7,376 bases of DNA from Actinomycetota bacterium (GTDB taxonomy: Bacteria; Actinomycetota; Geothermincolia; Fen-727; Anoxymicrobiaceae), in NCBI GenBank assembly GCA_018894655.1, contig JAHIPE010000018.1:1-7376 (forward strand), given 5' to 3'. This document shows, one piece after another, positions 1-6,376 of this stretch (position 1 is its first letter; each line of letters opens with the position of its first letter). The notes under the pieces are model-generated. The model did not search any database. It saw only the letters and a list, made by a program, of their open reading frames with translations, and was not told the DNA's origin. Position numbers and translations under genes: made by a program.

Positions 1-108
1 CTGCTGTCTTCCCCTTTCCGAATATTCCCGCACCGGAACCCCCAATAGAAATAACCGGACCTCATCCGTATAGTATCAGAAGCCCGGTTTTTCGTGTGCC
101 TGCTGTAT

Positions 109-272
109 AGTGCCCCGCTCCATAGATACGCTGGCATTCGAGCGCCGCTGCATCCACTCCGGCCGCGTTCCGCTCCCTCGAAGTACTACAGGAGTACGTC
201 TCAGTCGCGCGCCTTGCCGGAGCGGCGCTTCGACGCTCTCGGTACTTAACCGTATCTATGAAACGGGGCACT
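109..272 (-). repeat. Structured inverted-repeat element, copy 1 (downstream of clpC)
   Basis: A 164-bp element with 22-bp imperfect terminal inverted repeats (109-130 with 251-272, ends AGTGCCCC/GGGGCACT). It is about 92% identical (roughly 12 substitutions and one 1-nt indel) to the reverse complement of 6167-6331. Inside it are a second stem (141-149 with 221-229) and a short apical hairpin (180-187 with 193-200, loop ACAGG on the plus strand). On the minus strand, which clpC transcription would read, the two non-Watson-Crick pairs of the outer stem become G-U pairs; on the plus strand they are A-C mismatches. The element begins 2 nt after the clpC stop codon, so it would form the 3' end of the clpC transcript. 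No T-tract follows, so it is not a standard intrinsic terminator. It could be a MITE-like or REP-like mobile repeat, a 3'-end stabiliser, or a small structured RNA. The repeat itself is certain; the function is unknown. Confidence 0.9.
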
Positions 273-274
273 GG

Positions 275-2737
275 TCAGCTGTCGGCCCCGACGGTGGCGA
301 CCTCGGTGTCCTCGCGGGTTTCAAACGTCAGCCGGCCGTCTTCCTCCTCCACGACGATCACGTGCCCTCCGGTGAACTCGCCCCTGAGTATCGCCTCCGA
401 TACCGGGTTCTCTATGAGACGGGTGATGGCGCGCCTTAGCGGCCGGGCGCCGAGGGATCGGTCGAACCCCTCGCTCACCAGTATGTCCTTCGCGTCGTCG
501 CTCACCTCGAGCTTCATGTCCTGGTCGGCGAGCTGCTCCCTGACACGGTCCAGCAGCATTTCGGCGATCTCCTTGACCTCGTCGATGCTCAGTTCGTGGA
601 AGACGATCACGTCATCTATGCGGTTGAGCAACTCGGGGCGGAACGCCCTCTTGAGCTCGCTGACCACCCGCTCCTTCATGTCGGAGTACGGCAGTGAACC
701 CCCCCCCTCGACCTGGTGAAAACCAAGCGGTGTGGCGCCGTGTATCTCCTTGGTCCCCAGGTTTGATGTCATTATGATGATCGTGTTCCGGAAGTCGACC
801 TTGTGCCCCTGGGAGTCGGTCAGCCTTCCGTCCTCCAGTATCTGCAGCAGGACGTTGAACACGTCATAGTGAGCCTTCTCTATCTCGTCGAGCAGCACCA
901 CCGAGAACGGCCTCCTGCGGACCGCCTCGGTCAGTTGCCCTCCCTCCTCGTGCCCCACGTAACCGGGGGGCGAGCCGACAAGGCGAGAAACCGTGTGCTT
1001 CTCCATGTACTCGGACATATCTAGCTGCAGCAGGGCGTCCTCGTTCCCGAAAAGGAACTCCGCCAGTGCCCTTGCCAGCTCGGTCTTCCCCACGCCGGAC
1101 GGCCCCAGGAATATGAAAGACCCCCCGGGACGGCGCGGGTCCTTGAGCCCCGCCCGGGTGCGCCTCATCGCCTGGGATATCGCCGCCACCGCCTCGTCCT
1201 GGCTGACTATGCGCTCGTGAAGCTCCCCCTCCATTCGCAGGAGCTTCTCGCTCTCCTCCTCGGTCAGCTGGTAAACCGGGATGCCGGTCCATGAGGATAG
1301 TATCTCGGTGATGTCTTCATCGGTCACCTGGAGCTGGTGGCTCCTCTGGGGGGCCTTCCAATCTTTCTCGCTCTCCGCGATCTCCAGGATTACTTCCTGC
1401 TCGGTGTCCCTTATCCTTGCCGCCTTCTCGAAGTCCTGGGCTGCTATCGCCGCCTGCTTCTCCTGCCTGAGCTTCTGGAGCTTCTCCTCCTTCTCCCTGA
1501 CGTCGGGCGGTGCGGTCATCGCCCGCATGCGCAGCCGGCTCGCGGCCTCGTCTATCAGGTCGATCGCCTTGTCCGGCATGTAGCGGTCCGAGATGTAGCG
1601 GTGCGCCAGGCGGGCGGCCACCACTATCGCCCCGTCGGTGATCTGCACCTTGTGGTGCGCCTCGTAGCGGTCCCGCAGGCCCATGAGAATATCCACGGTG
1701 TGCTCCACCGTGGGCTCCTCCACGGTTATCGGCTGGAAGCGCCGCTCCAGGGCAGCGTCGCGCTCCAGGTACTTGCGGTACTCGTCCATGGTGGTGGCGC
1801 CGATGGTCTGGAGCTCCCCCCTGGCCAGCGCAGGTTTCAGGATGCTGGCCGCGTCTATCGCCCCCTCGGCAGCCCCGGCGCCCACCAGGTTGTGTAGCTC
1901 GTCAATGAACAGGATTATGTCGCCCCGACCGCGGATCTCCTTTATAATCTTCTTGAGTCGCTCCTCGAAGTCTCCCCGGTAGCGGGAGCCCGCCACCAGC
2001 GCGCCCAGGTCGAGAGTGAACAACTGCTTGCCCCTGAGCAGTTCGGGGACCTCGTTGTTGGTGATGCTCTGGGCCAGCCCCTCCACTATGGCGGTCTTCC
2101 CCACCCCGGGCTCCCCGACGAGCACCGGGTTGTTCTTGGTCCGCCGCGAGAGGACCTGCATTACCCGCTCGATCTCCTTCTCGCGCCCTATCACCGGGTC
2201 GAGCTTGTTCTGGACGGCGAGTTCGGTAAGATTGCGCCCGAACTGGTCGAGCATGACCCCACCTTTCGAGCCCTCGGCGGCGCCGAGCTCGCCCGACGAG
2301 GAGCCACCGGACAGGCTCCCCAGCACCTGGCTTCGCAGCCTTTCCAGGTCAGCCCCCAGCTTGACCAGGACCTTTGCGGCGACGCCATCGCCCTCGCGTA
2401 ACAGTCCCAGCAGTATGTGCTCGGTGCCGATGTAGTTATGCCCGAGCTGAAGCGCCTCCCGAAGTGACAGCTCGAGCACCTTCTTGGCGCGGGGGGTGAA
2501 CGGTATATGGCCGCTGGGAGAGCTGGAGCCCCTTCCGATAACGTCCACCACCTGGCCCCGGACCGCCTCGAGCTTGATCTGGGCCGCGGCAAGCGCCTTC
2601 GCGGCGACGCCGTCACCCTCCTGGATCAGCCCCAGGAGAAGGTGCTCCGTCCCTATGTAGTTATGGTTGAGCTTCCTGGCCTCTTCCTGGGCCAGGACCA
2701 CAACCCTTCTCGCGCTGTCGGAAAACCTCTGAAACAA
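275..2737 (-). CDS. clpC: ATP-dependent Clp protease ATPase subunit ClpC
   Basis: An 820-residue Hsp100 AAA+ unfoldase that delivers proteins to ClpP in the cytoplasm. In order: two Clp_N repeats (about 1-65 and 78-140); first ATPase domain with Walker A GEPGVGKT (208-215), Walker B ending FIDE (277-280) and arginines R332/R333; a middle region with a UVR-type coiled coil (about 424-455); second ATPase domain with Walker A GPSGVGKT (545-552) and Walker B VVLLDE (613-618); an LGF tripeptide (671-673) where family members carry the ClpP-docking loop; and the C-terminal D2-small domain. E31 and E106, in the two YIGTEH motifs, correspond to the acidic residues that bind phosphoarginine in Bacillus ClpC, so the reader function looks intact. 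The start codon is TTG; it is supported by the MFQRFSDSARRVVV N-terminus, which matches the family start, and by a GGGAGGAG ribosome binding site 7 nt upstream. The gene lies 57 nt after mcsB, probably in the same operon. A TAGAAT box at 2759-2764 has no convincing -35. Confidence 0.97.
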   Translation of the reverse strand: MFQRFSDSARRVVVLAQEEARKLNHNYIGTEHLLLGLIQEGDGVAAKALAAAQIKLEAVRGQVVDVIGRGSSSPSGHIPFTPRAKKVLELSLREALQLGHNYIGTEHILLGLLREGDGVAAKVLVKLGADLERLRSQVLGSLSGGSSSGELGAAEGSKGGVMLDQFGRNLTELAVQNKLDPVIGREKEIERVMQVLSRRTKNNPVLVGEPGVGKTAIVEGLAQSITNNEVPELLRGKQLFTLDLGALVAGSRYRGDFEERLKKIIKEIRGRGDIILFIDELHNLVGAGAAEGAIDAASILKPALARGELQTIGATTMDEYRKYLERDAALERRFQPITVEEPTVEHTVDILMGLRDRYEAHHKVQITDGAIVVAARLAHRYISDRYMPDKAIDLIDEAASRLRMRAMTAPPDVREKEEKLQKLRQEKQAAIAAQDFEKAARIRDTEQEVILEIAESEKDWKAPQRSHQLQVTDEDITEILSSWTGIPVYQLTEEESEKLLRMEGELHERIVSQDEAVAAISQAMRRTRAGLKDPRRPGGSFIFLGPSGVGKTELARALAEFLFGNEDALLQLDMSEYMEKHTVSRLVGSPPGYVGHEEGGQLTEAVRRRPFSVVLLDEIEKAHYDVFNVLLQILEDGRLTDSQGHKVDFRNTIIIMTSNLGTKEIHGATPLGFHQVEGGGSLPYSDMKERVVSELKRAFRPELLNRIDDVIVFHELSIDEVKEIAEMLLDRVREQLADQDMKLEVSDDAKDILVSEGFDRSLGARPLRRAITRLIENPVSEAILRGEFTGGHVIVVEEEDGRLTFETREDTEVATVGADS

Positions 2738-2744
2738 CTCTCTT

Positions 2745-2752
2745 CTCCTCCC
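2745..2752 (-). promoter_or_regulatory. Ribosome binding site that fixes the TTG start of clpC
   Basis: GGGAGGAG on the minus strand, 7 nt before the TTG codon at 2735-2737. This is a near-ideal Shine-Dalgarno sequence. Together with conservation of the first residues it supports the non-ATG start. Confidence 0.75.
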
Positions 2753-2794
2753 GTATCTATTCTAAGGCACGGCGCCGACAAATTCACGCCCTCT

Positions 2795-3850
2795 CTACAT
2801 GTCGAGCACCCTGCGGAGCTGCGCCGCCCTCTCCCTGTCCACGTCCTCTTCCCCGCCGTCGCCGTCAAGGAGCCTTCGCACATGGTACGTGCTGACCGCC
2901 ACCCCCGCCTCCAGTATGCTGAACTCCTTCACCGGCAGGAGGTCCATCTCGACGCCCAGCTTTATCATGGAAAGCAGCTCAAGCGCCTCGTACAGAAACA
3001 TCCGCCGGGCCCTCTCCGCGACCCCCAGCGCCCTGTACACCCTGTCGTTCAGGTCCAGCGGGGAATCACGAAGCATCATCTTCCTGGCCGTTCTCTCGTT
3101 GTCCACGACCTTGGTCACCACCGACCCCACAAGCGAGACGATGGCCTCTTCGGTGAGCCCCAGGGTCCTTCGGTTTGATATCTGGAACAGGTTTCCCGCG
3201 ACCCCGGAGCCCTCCCCGTACAACCCGCGAACGTATATTCCGGCGTGGTCCAGGGCTGGTATCGTCCTGGCTATCTCTCCGGTGGTCACCAGTGCGGGCA
3301 GGTGGAGCATCGCGGAAACCCGCAACCCCGTTCCCACATTACTCGGGCACGACGTCAGATACCCCAGCTTCTCGTCGAAGCAGTAGGTGACCTCTCCCTC
3401 GATGAGGCTATCTATGTTATCGGTCTTTTGCCACGCTTTATTGAACTGCGCCCCGGGCAGGATCGATTGAATCCTGACGTTGTCCTCCTCGTTCACGGTC
3501 ACACTGCAGGCATCAGGCCAGTTTAGCGCGACCGCCCGGCCCGATGTGCACTCGCCAAACGACGCGCTTACAATGTACTCCTCGGTCAGGAGGGAGAGTT
3601 CCTCGCGGCTTAGCTCCTCGGCGAACCTCACGTCCCAGTCCCTGTCCTGGGCCACCCGGCGCGATACCGCCTCCAGGACGATCCCCCGCGCGCGCTCAAG
3701 GTCCTCCTCCCCCGCGACTGAAGGAAACGGCAGGCCCTCGATGTTGCGCGCCAGGCGTGTCCGGCAGGAGAGTACGACCGGGTGCCCCGGCCCCTTCTGC
3801 CTCAACCATTCGGCACCGGCCGCGCCGGCCTTACTCCTTCTCACTGGCAC
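2795..3850 (-). CDS. mcsB: Protein-arginine kinase McsB
   Basis: A 351-residue phosphagen-kinase-family enzyme that transfers phosphate from ATP to arginine side chains of proteins, marking them for ClpC-ClpP. Visible family motifs: SCRTRLARN (28-36, nucleotide-binding arginines), NEED (120-123, catalytic acidic residues), FDEKLGYLTSCPSNVGTG (158-175) with the conserved cysteine C168, and RGLYGEGS (208-215). Length is close to the usual 350-365. The C-terminal phosphoarginine-sensing motif, RDxxRA in Bacillus/Geobacillus McsB, appears here as VDRERA (337-342): the aspartate, second arginine and alanine are kept but the first arginine is valine. The start is GTG at 3850, which overlaps the end of mcsA by 20 nt. 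A second GTG at 3844 sits 9 nt from the GGAGG at 3854-3858 (against 3 nt for the first) and may be the true start, giving 349 residues. The overlap suggests translational coupling, as expected for an enzyme and its activator. Confidence 0.96.
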   Translation of the reverse strand: MPVRRSKAGAAGAEWLRQKGPGHPVVLSCRTRLARNIEGLPFPSVAGEEDLERARGIVLEAVSRRVAQDRDWDVRFAEELSREELSLLTEEYIVSASFGECTSGRAVALNWPDACSVTVNEEDNVRIQSILPGAQFNKAWQKTDNIDSLIEGEVTYCFDEKLGYLTSCPSNVGTGLRVSAMLHLPALVTTGEIARTIPALDHAGIYVRGLYGEGSGVAGNLFQISNRRTLGLTEEAIVSLVGSVVTKVVDNERTARKMMLRDSPLDLNDRVYRALGVAERARRMFLYEALELLSMIKLGVEMDLLPVKEFSILEAGVAVSTYHVRRLLDGDGGEEDVDRERAAQLRRVLDM

Positions 3851-4373
3851 TCGCCTCCGGGTCCAGACTGTTCTCGATCTTGCGTATCTGGTCGCGCACC
3901 GTGGCCGCGGCCTCGTACTTCTCCTCGGCTATCCGCCGCTCCAGGCTCCGTTCGAGCTCTATCAGCTTCTTGCGCAACTGTGCTCCCCTGGACGCCTTCC
4001 TCGGCGTCTTCCCCAAGTGCTCCTCTTCCCCCTGGAACTCCAGTATCACCCGCATCAGCGGCTCCCCGAAGGCCCTGTAGCACTCCCTGCACCCCAGGAA
4101 CCCCATCTTCTGGAAGTCGTTGAAGGAGGTTCCACAGGACTCGCATTCGATCAGTTCACCCGAAAGCACTTCATCAACCGACCGGTCGTCCATCCCTTGA
4201 ATGTCGGTCATTATCTGGGGGAGAAACGCGATGAGGTTGGCCGCCTCGGTCGCCTCCTCCATCTTCCTGGCGCAGTCGTCGCACAGTTGCACCCTGGAAA
4301 CCTCGCTGCCCGATATCTTGGTCAGGAACACGGTTGCTATGTTTTTACTGCACTCGTCACAGAAGATGCTCAT
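3831..4373 (-). CDS. mcsA: McsA, zinc-binding activator of the McsB arginine kinase
   Basis: A 180-residue protein with four CxxC pairs: C5/C8, C31/C34, C77/C80 and C95/C98. These make two zinc-binding modules, followed by a UVR coiled-coil domain (about 134-168, core EKYEAAATVRDQIRK). This is the full McsA architecture. McsA binds and activates McsB and, in Bacillota, helps control the heat-shock repressor CtsR. The start ATG at 4373 has AGAAGGGG (4379-4386) 5 nt upstream. The 3' end overlaps mcsB. In the classic operon ctsR precedes mcsA; here the upstream neighbour is lysS, 137 nt away, so ctsR is either elsewhere or missing. The region between CxxC pairs 2 and 3 (41-76) and the C-terminal tail after about 170 show no motif I recognise. 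Confidence 0.95.
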   Translation of the reverse strand: MSIFCDECSKNIATVFLTKISGSEVSRVQLCDDCARKMEEATEAANLIAFLPQIMTDIQGMDDRSVDEVLSGELIECESCGTSFNDFQKMGFLGCRECYRAFGEPLMRVILEFQGEEEHLGKTPRKASRGAQLRKKLIELERSLERRIAEEKYEAAATVRDQIRKIENSLDPEASASEKE

Positions 4374-4387
4374 TTACGCCCCTTCTT

Positions 4388-4403
4388 GCGGCCCCGGGGC
4401 CGC
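4388..4403. promoter_or_regulatory. 16-bp perfect palindrome in the mcsA leader
   Basis: GCGGCCCCGGGGCCGC is a perfect gapless palindrome ending 1 nt before the mcsA Shine-Dalgarno sequence. It could be a dimeric repressor operator or a small RNA hairpin affecting translation. In GC-rich DNA such a palindrome can arise by chance (I estimate roughly one in several windows of this size), so the regulatory reading is tentative. No CtsR-type heptad repeat (GGTCAAA) is seen in the 137-nt leader. Confidence 0.3.
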
Positions 4404-4422
4404 TTCGCACTCTTCCCCAACT

Positions 4423-4428
4423 ACTATA
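4423..4428 (-). promoter_or_regulatory. Possible -10 box of an mcsA-mcsB-clpC promoter
   Basis: TATAGT on the minus strand, 5/6 matches to the sigma-70-type -10 consensus, about 50 nt before the mcsA start. No recognisable -35 hexamer lies 16-18 nt upstream. If used, transcription would start near 4417 and the leader would include the palindrome at 4388-4403. lysS read-through is the alternative source of mcsA transcripts. Confidence 0.3.
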
Positions 4429-4510
4429 ACGTCCGGGGTTCCTCTTTGATGACGCTCCCCGGCGGCTGCGGTTCGCCCGGCCGCCCCGCCGGGGCAGCGC
4501 CCCCGATAAC

Positions 4511-6061
4511 CTATTCGACGCCAGGTACCGATTCCCTACCGCCCTCGGGGCGGAGGTGGGGGAAGATAATCACGTCCCGGATGTTCTTGCAGCCGGTGAG
4601 GAGCATAGCGAGGCGGTCGATCCCCACCCCCAGGCCTCCCGCGGGAGGCATGCCGTACTCGAGCGCCCTCAGGTACTCTTCGTCCACCGGGTGGGCCTCC
4701 TCGTCCCCGGCCGCCCTCTTCCTGGCCTGGCCCTCGAACCGCTCCCGCTGATCGACGGGGTCCGTCAACTCCGAGAACGCGTTAGCTATCTCCTGTCCCG
4801 CGATCAGGATCTCGAACCTCTCAGTGAAACCGGGAGACTCCGGGTTCTTCCTTGCCAGGGGGGATATCTCCTCCGGGTAATCCAGCACGAACGTGGGCTC
4901 CCTGAGCCTGGGCTCGACCAGCTTCTCGTACAGCTCGGCGATTATCCAGCCGGGTCCGGCGCCACCGGGCACCTCCACGTCGTGCCGGGAGGCGAGTTTC
5001 TCGAGGCGTGACGTCTCCCAGGAGATGTCCACGTCGACACCGGCGTACTCGGATAGCGCATCCACCATGGTCACCTTCTTCCACGGCCCGGCCAGGGATA
5101 TCCTCTCCCCGTCTATCTCCAGTTCGGCGGCCCCCCGCACGGCCTCCACCACCGTGGTTATCATCTCCCGGAGGAACTCCATCAGGTACCGGTAATCCAC
5201 GAACGCCTGGTACGCCTCGAGCATGGTGAACTCCGGGTTGTGGCGTGAGCTTATTCCCTCGTTTCTGAAGTTCCGGTTGAGCTCGTACACCCTGTCATAA
5301 CCGGCGATGAGAAGCCTCTTCAAGTATAGCTCGGGGGCTATCCTCAGGTACAGGTTCATCCCCAGGGCGTTGTGGTGTGTGACGAACGGCCTGGCGGTAG
5401 CTCCGCCCGGAATCTGTTGCAGCATCGGTGTCTCTACCTCGACGAAACCCCTGTCGTCCAGGAAGCGCCTTGTCTCCTTTATCAGGGCGACCCGGTTTTC
5501 CAGGACCAGCCGCGCATCGGGGTTCATCATCAGATCCAGGTACCGGCGGCGGAACCGCGTCTCGTGGTCCTTGAGCCCGTGCCATTTCTCGGGCAGCGGG
5601 CGCAGCGACTTGGAGAGAAGCTCATAAGACTCTACCGCGACCGACAGCTCCCCCCGGCGGGACCGGATAACCTCGCCGGTGGCGCCGATAATATCGCCTA
5701 TGTCCAGCCAGCCGAAGGCCCGGTACGCCTCCTCCCCCAGACCGTCCTCCCGGAGCAGCAACTGTATCCTTCCCTGGGAGTCCTGCAGGTCGGCGAACGC
5801 AGCCTTGCCGTGCGAGCGCACTGCCATGATCCTGCCGGCCACCGCCACCGTGCTCCCCGAGCCGCTCCCCGGCTGGAGCTCCTCGAACTCCCCGTGGAGG
5901 TCGCCCGAGAGCGCCAGTTCTCCCGGTTCGCCGTAGGAAGGCCTGTACGGCTCGCCACCCTCCGCTATGTACTTCTCCAGTTTGGAACGCCTTACCCGGA
6001 TAAGCTCCCCGGGCTCGCCGCCGTGGGCGTCTACATCGTCGTTCCGATTCTCTGCGGTCAT
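4511..6061 (-). CDS. lysS: Lysyl-tRNA synthetase, class II (LysRS)
   Basis: A 516-residue enzyme that charges tRNA-Lys with lysine using ATP. Numbered from the chosen start: an N-terminal OB-fold anticodon-binding domain (about 70-150), then the class II catalytic core with motif 1 around FVEVETPML (206-214), the PGGATARPF segment (218-226) typical of LysRS, motif 2 FRNEGISSRHNPEF (265-278) and motif 3 GLGVGIDRLAMLLTG (476-490). Length is usual for bacterial LysRS. The frame is open to an ATG at 6097, but the ATG at 6061 is preferred: AGAGGA (6068-6073) lies 6 nt upstream of it, while the earlier ATG has no ribosome binding site and its extra 12 residues (MPAAPAGRRGPV) look non-conserved. The 5' leader holds a GCCGGC-GCG-GCCGGC hairpin (6081-6095), but I see no T-box features and no clear promoter. 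The inverted repeat copy 2 separates it from greA, so joint transcription with greA is uncertain. Confidence 0.97.
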   Translation of the reverse strand: MTAENRNDDVDAHGGEPGELIRVRRSKLEKYIAEGGEPYRPSYGEPGELALSGDLHGEFEELQPGSGSGSTVAVAGRIMAVRSHGKAAFADLQDSQGRIQLLLREDGLGEEAYRAFGWLDIGDIIGATGEVIRSRRGELSVAVESYELLSKSLRPLPEKWHGLKDHETRFRRRYLDLMMNPDARLVLENRVALIKETRRFLDDRGFVEVETPMLQQIPGGATARPFVTHHNALGMNLYLRIAPELYLKRLLIAGYDRVYELNRNFRNEGISSRHNPEFTMLEAYQAFVDYRYLMEFLREMITTVVEAVRGAAELEIDGERISLAGPWKKVTMVDALSEYAGVDVDISWETSRLEKLASRHDVEVPGGAGPGWIIAELYEKLVEPRLREPTFVLDYPEEISPLARKNPESPGFTERFEILIAGQEIANAFSELTDPVDQRERFEGQARKRAAGDEEAHPVDEEYLRALEYGMPPAGGLGVGIDRLAMLLTGCKNIRDVIIFPHLRPEGGRESVPGVE

Positions 6062-6166
6062 GACAGGTCCTCTTCTCCCGGCCGGCGCGGCCGGCATCTG
6101 TACGAGGGCGCGATACTACGCGCGCATTTGTAAAGAGGATAGCATAAGAAAGCCCGCCTCAAAGCA

Positions 6167-6331
6167 AGTGCCCCGTTCCATAAATACGGTTAAGTACCGA
6201 GAGCGTCGAAGCGCCGCTCCGGCAAGGCGCGCGACTGAGGCGTACTCCTGTAGTACGCCGAGGGAGCGGAACGAAGCTGGAGTGGACGGGAGCGGCGCTC
6301 GAATGCCAGCGTATTTATGGAGCGGGGTACT
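6167..6331 (+). repeat. Structured inverted-repeat element, copy 2 (between greA and lysS)
   Basis: A 165-bp element, the reverse complement of copy 1 with about 92% identity, including an unbroken identical stretch of about 55 nt. The outer stem pairs 6167-6188 with 6310-6331 over 22 bp, with two G-T pairs. A middle stem of 11 bp pairs AGCGCCGCTCC (6210-6220) with 6289-6299. An apical hairpin of 8 perfect pairs (6239-6246 with 6252-6259) has the loop CCTGT. Compared with copy 1, the outer-stem pair 6183/6315 changes from A-T to G-C, and the apical pair 6240/6258 changes from G-C to A-T; both preserve pairing. Strand is given as plus because G-U pairs replace mismatches in that orientation. 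This is opposite to the flanking genes. No clear target-site duplication borders either copy. Candidate identities are a MITE, a REP-like palindrome or a structured RNA. Confidence 0.9.
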
Positions 6332-6376
6332 AAACGCGGGCTCATCTTCTCCCGGCGGGGCTTCCCCCGGCCGGCC

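Noticed and set aside
1..108. Start of radA or disA, often found after clpC
   Set aside because: No open frame with recognisable motifs is present here; I see only AT-richer non-coding sequence with a small GAATATTC palindrome at 20-27.
62..271. Open frame across repeat copy 1 (and a matching frame across copy 2) encoding a similar Arg-rich peptide
   Set aside because: Most differences between the copies change the amino acid, and the 1-nt indel shifts the frame after about 40 residues, while stem pairing is preserved. That favours a structured element over a protein.
109..272. Rho-independent terminator for clpC
   Set aside because: The hairpin is strong, but no T-tract follows it on the minus strand.
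4374..4510. CtsR operator upstream of mcsA
   Set aside because: I looked for tandem GGTCAAA-like heptads on both strands and found none.
3480..4751. Long plus-strand open frame (423 codons) opposite mcsB, mcsA and lysS
   Set aside because: It spans three clearly recognised genes on the other strand, has Arg/Pro/Ser-rich composition and no family motif; it is a by-product of GC-rich codon use.
5372..6133. Plus-strand open frame of 253 codons opposite lysS
   Set aside because: It lies entirely over the LysRS coding and leader region and shows no recognisable domain.
6062..6166. T-box riboswitch or clear promoter upstream of lysS
   Set aside because: The leader is only about 105 nt and has no recognisable specifier/antiterminator arrangement or T-run. 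The TTGCTT and TATGCT hexamers are 15 nt apart and only partial matches.
6161..6337. Target-site duplication flanking repeat copy 2, as proof of transposition
   Set aside because: The bases flanking each copy (GCA/AAA at copy 2, TAT/GGT at copy 1) do not form a convincing direct repeat.
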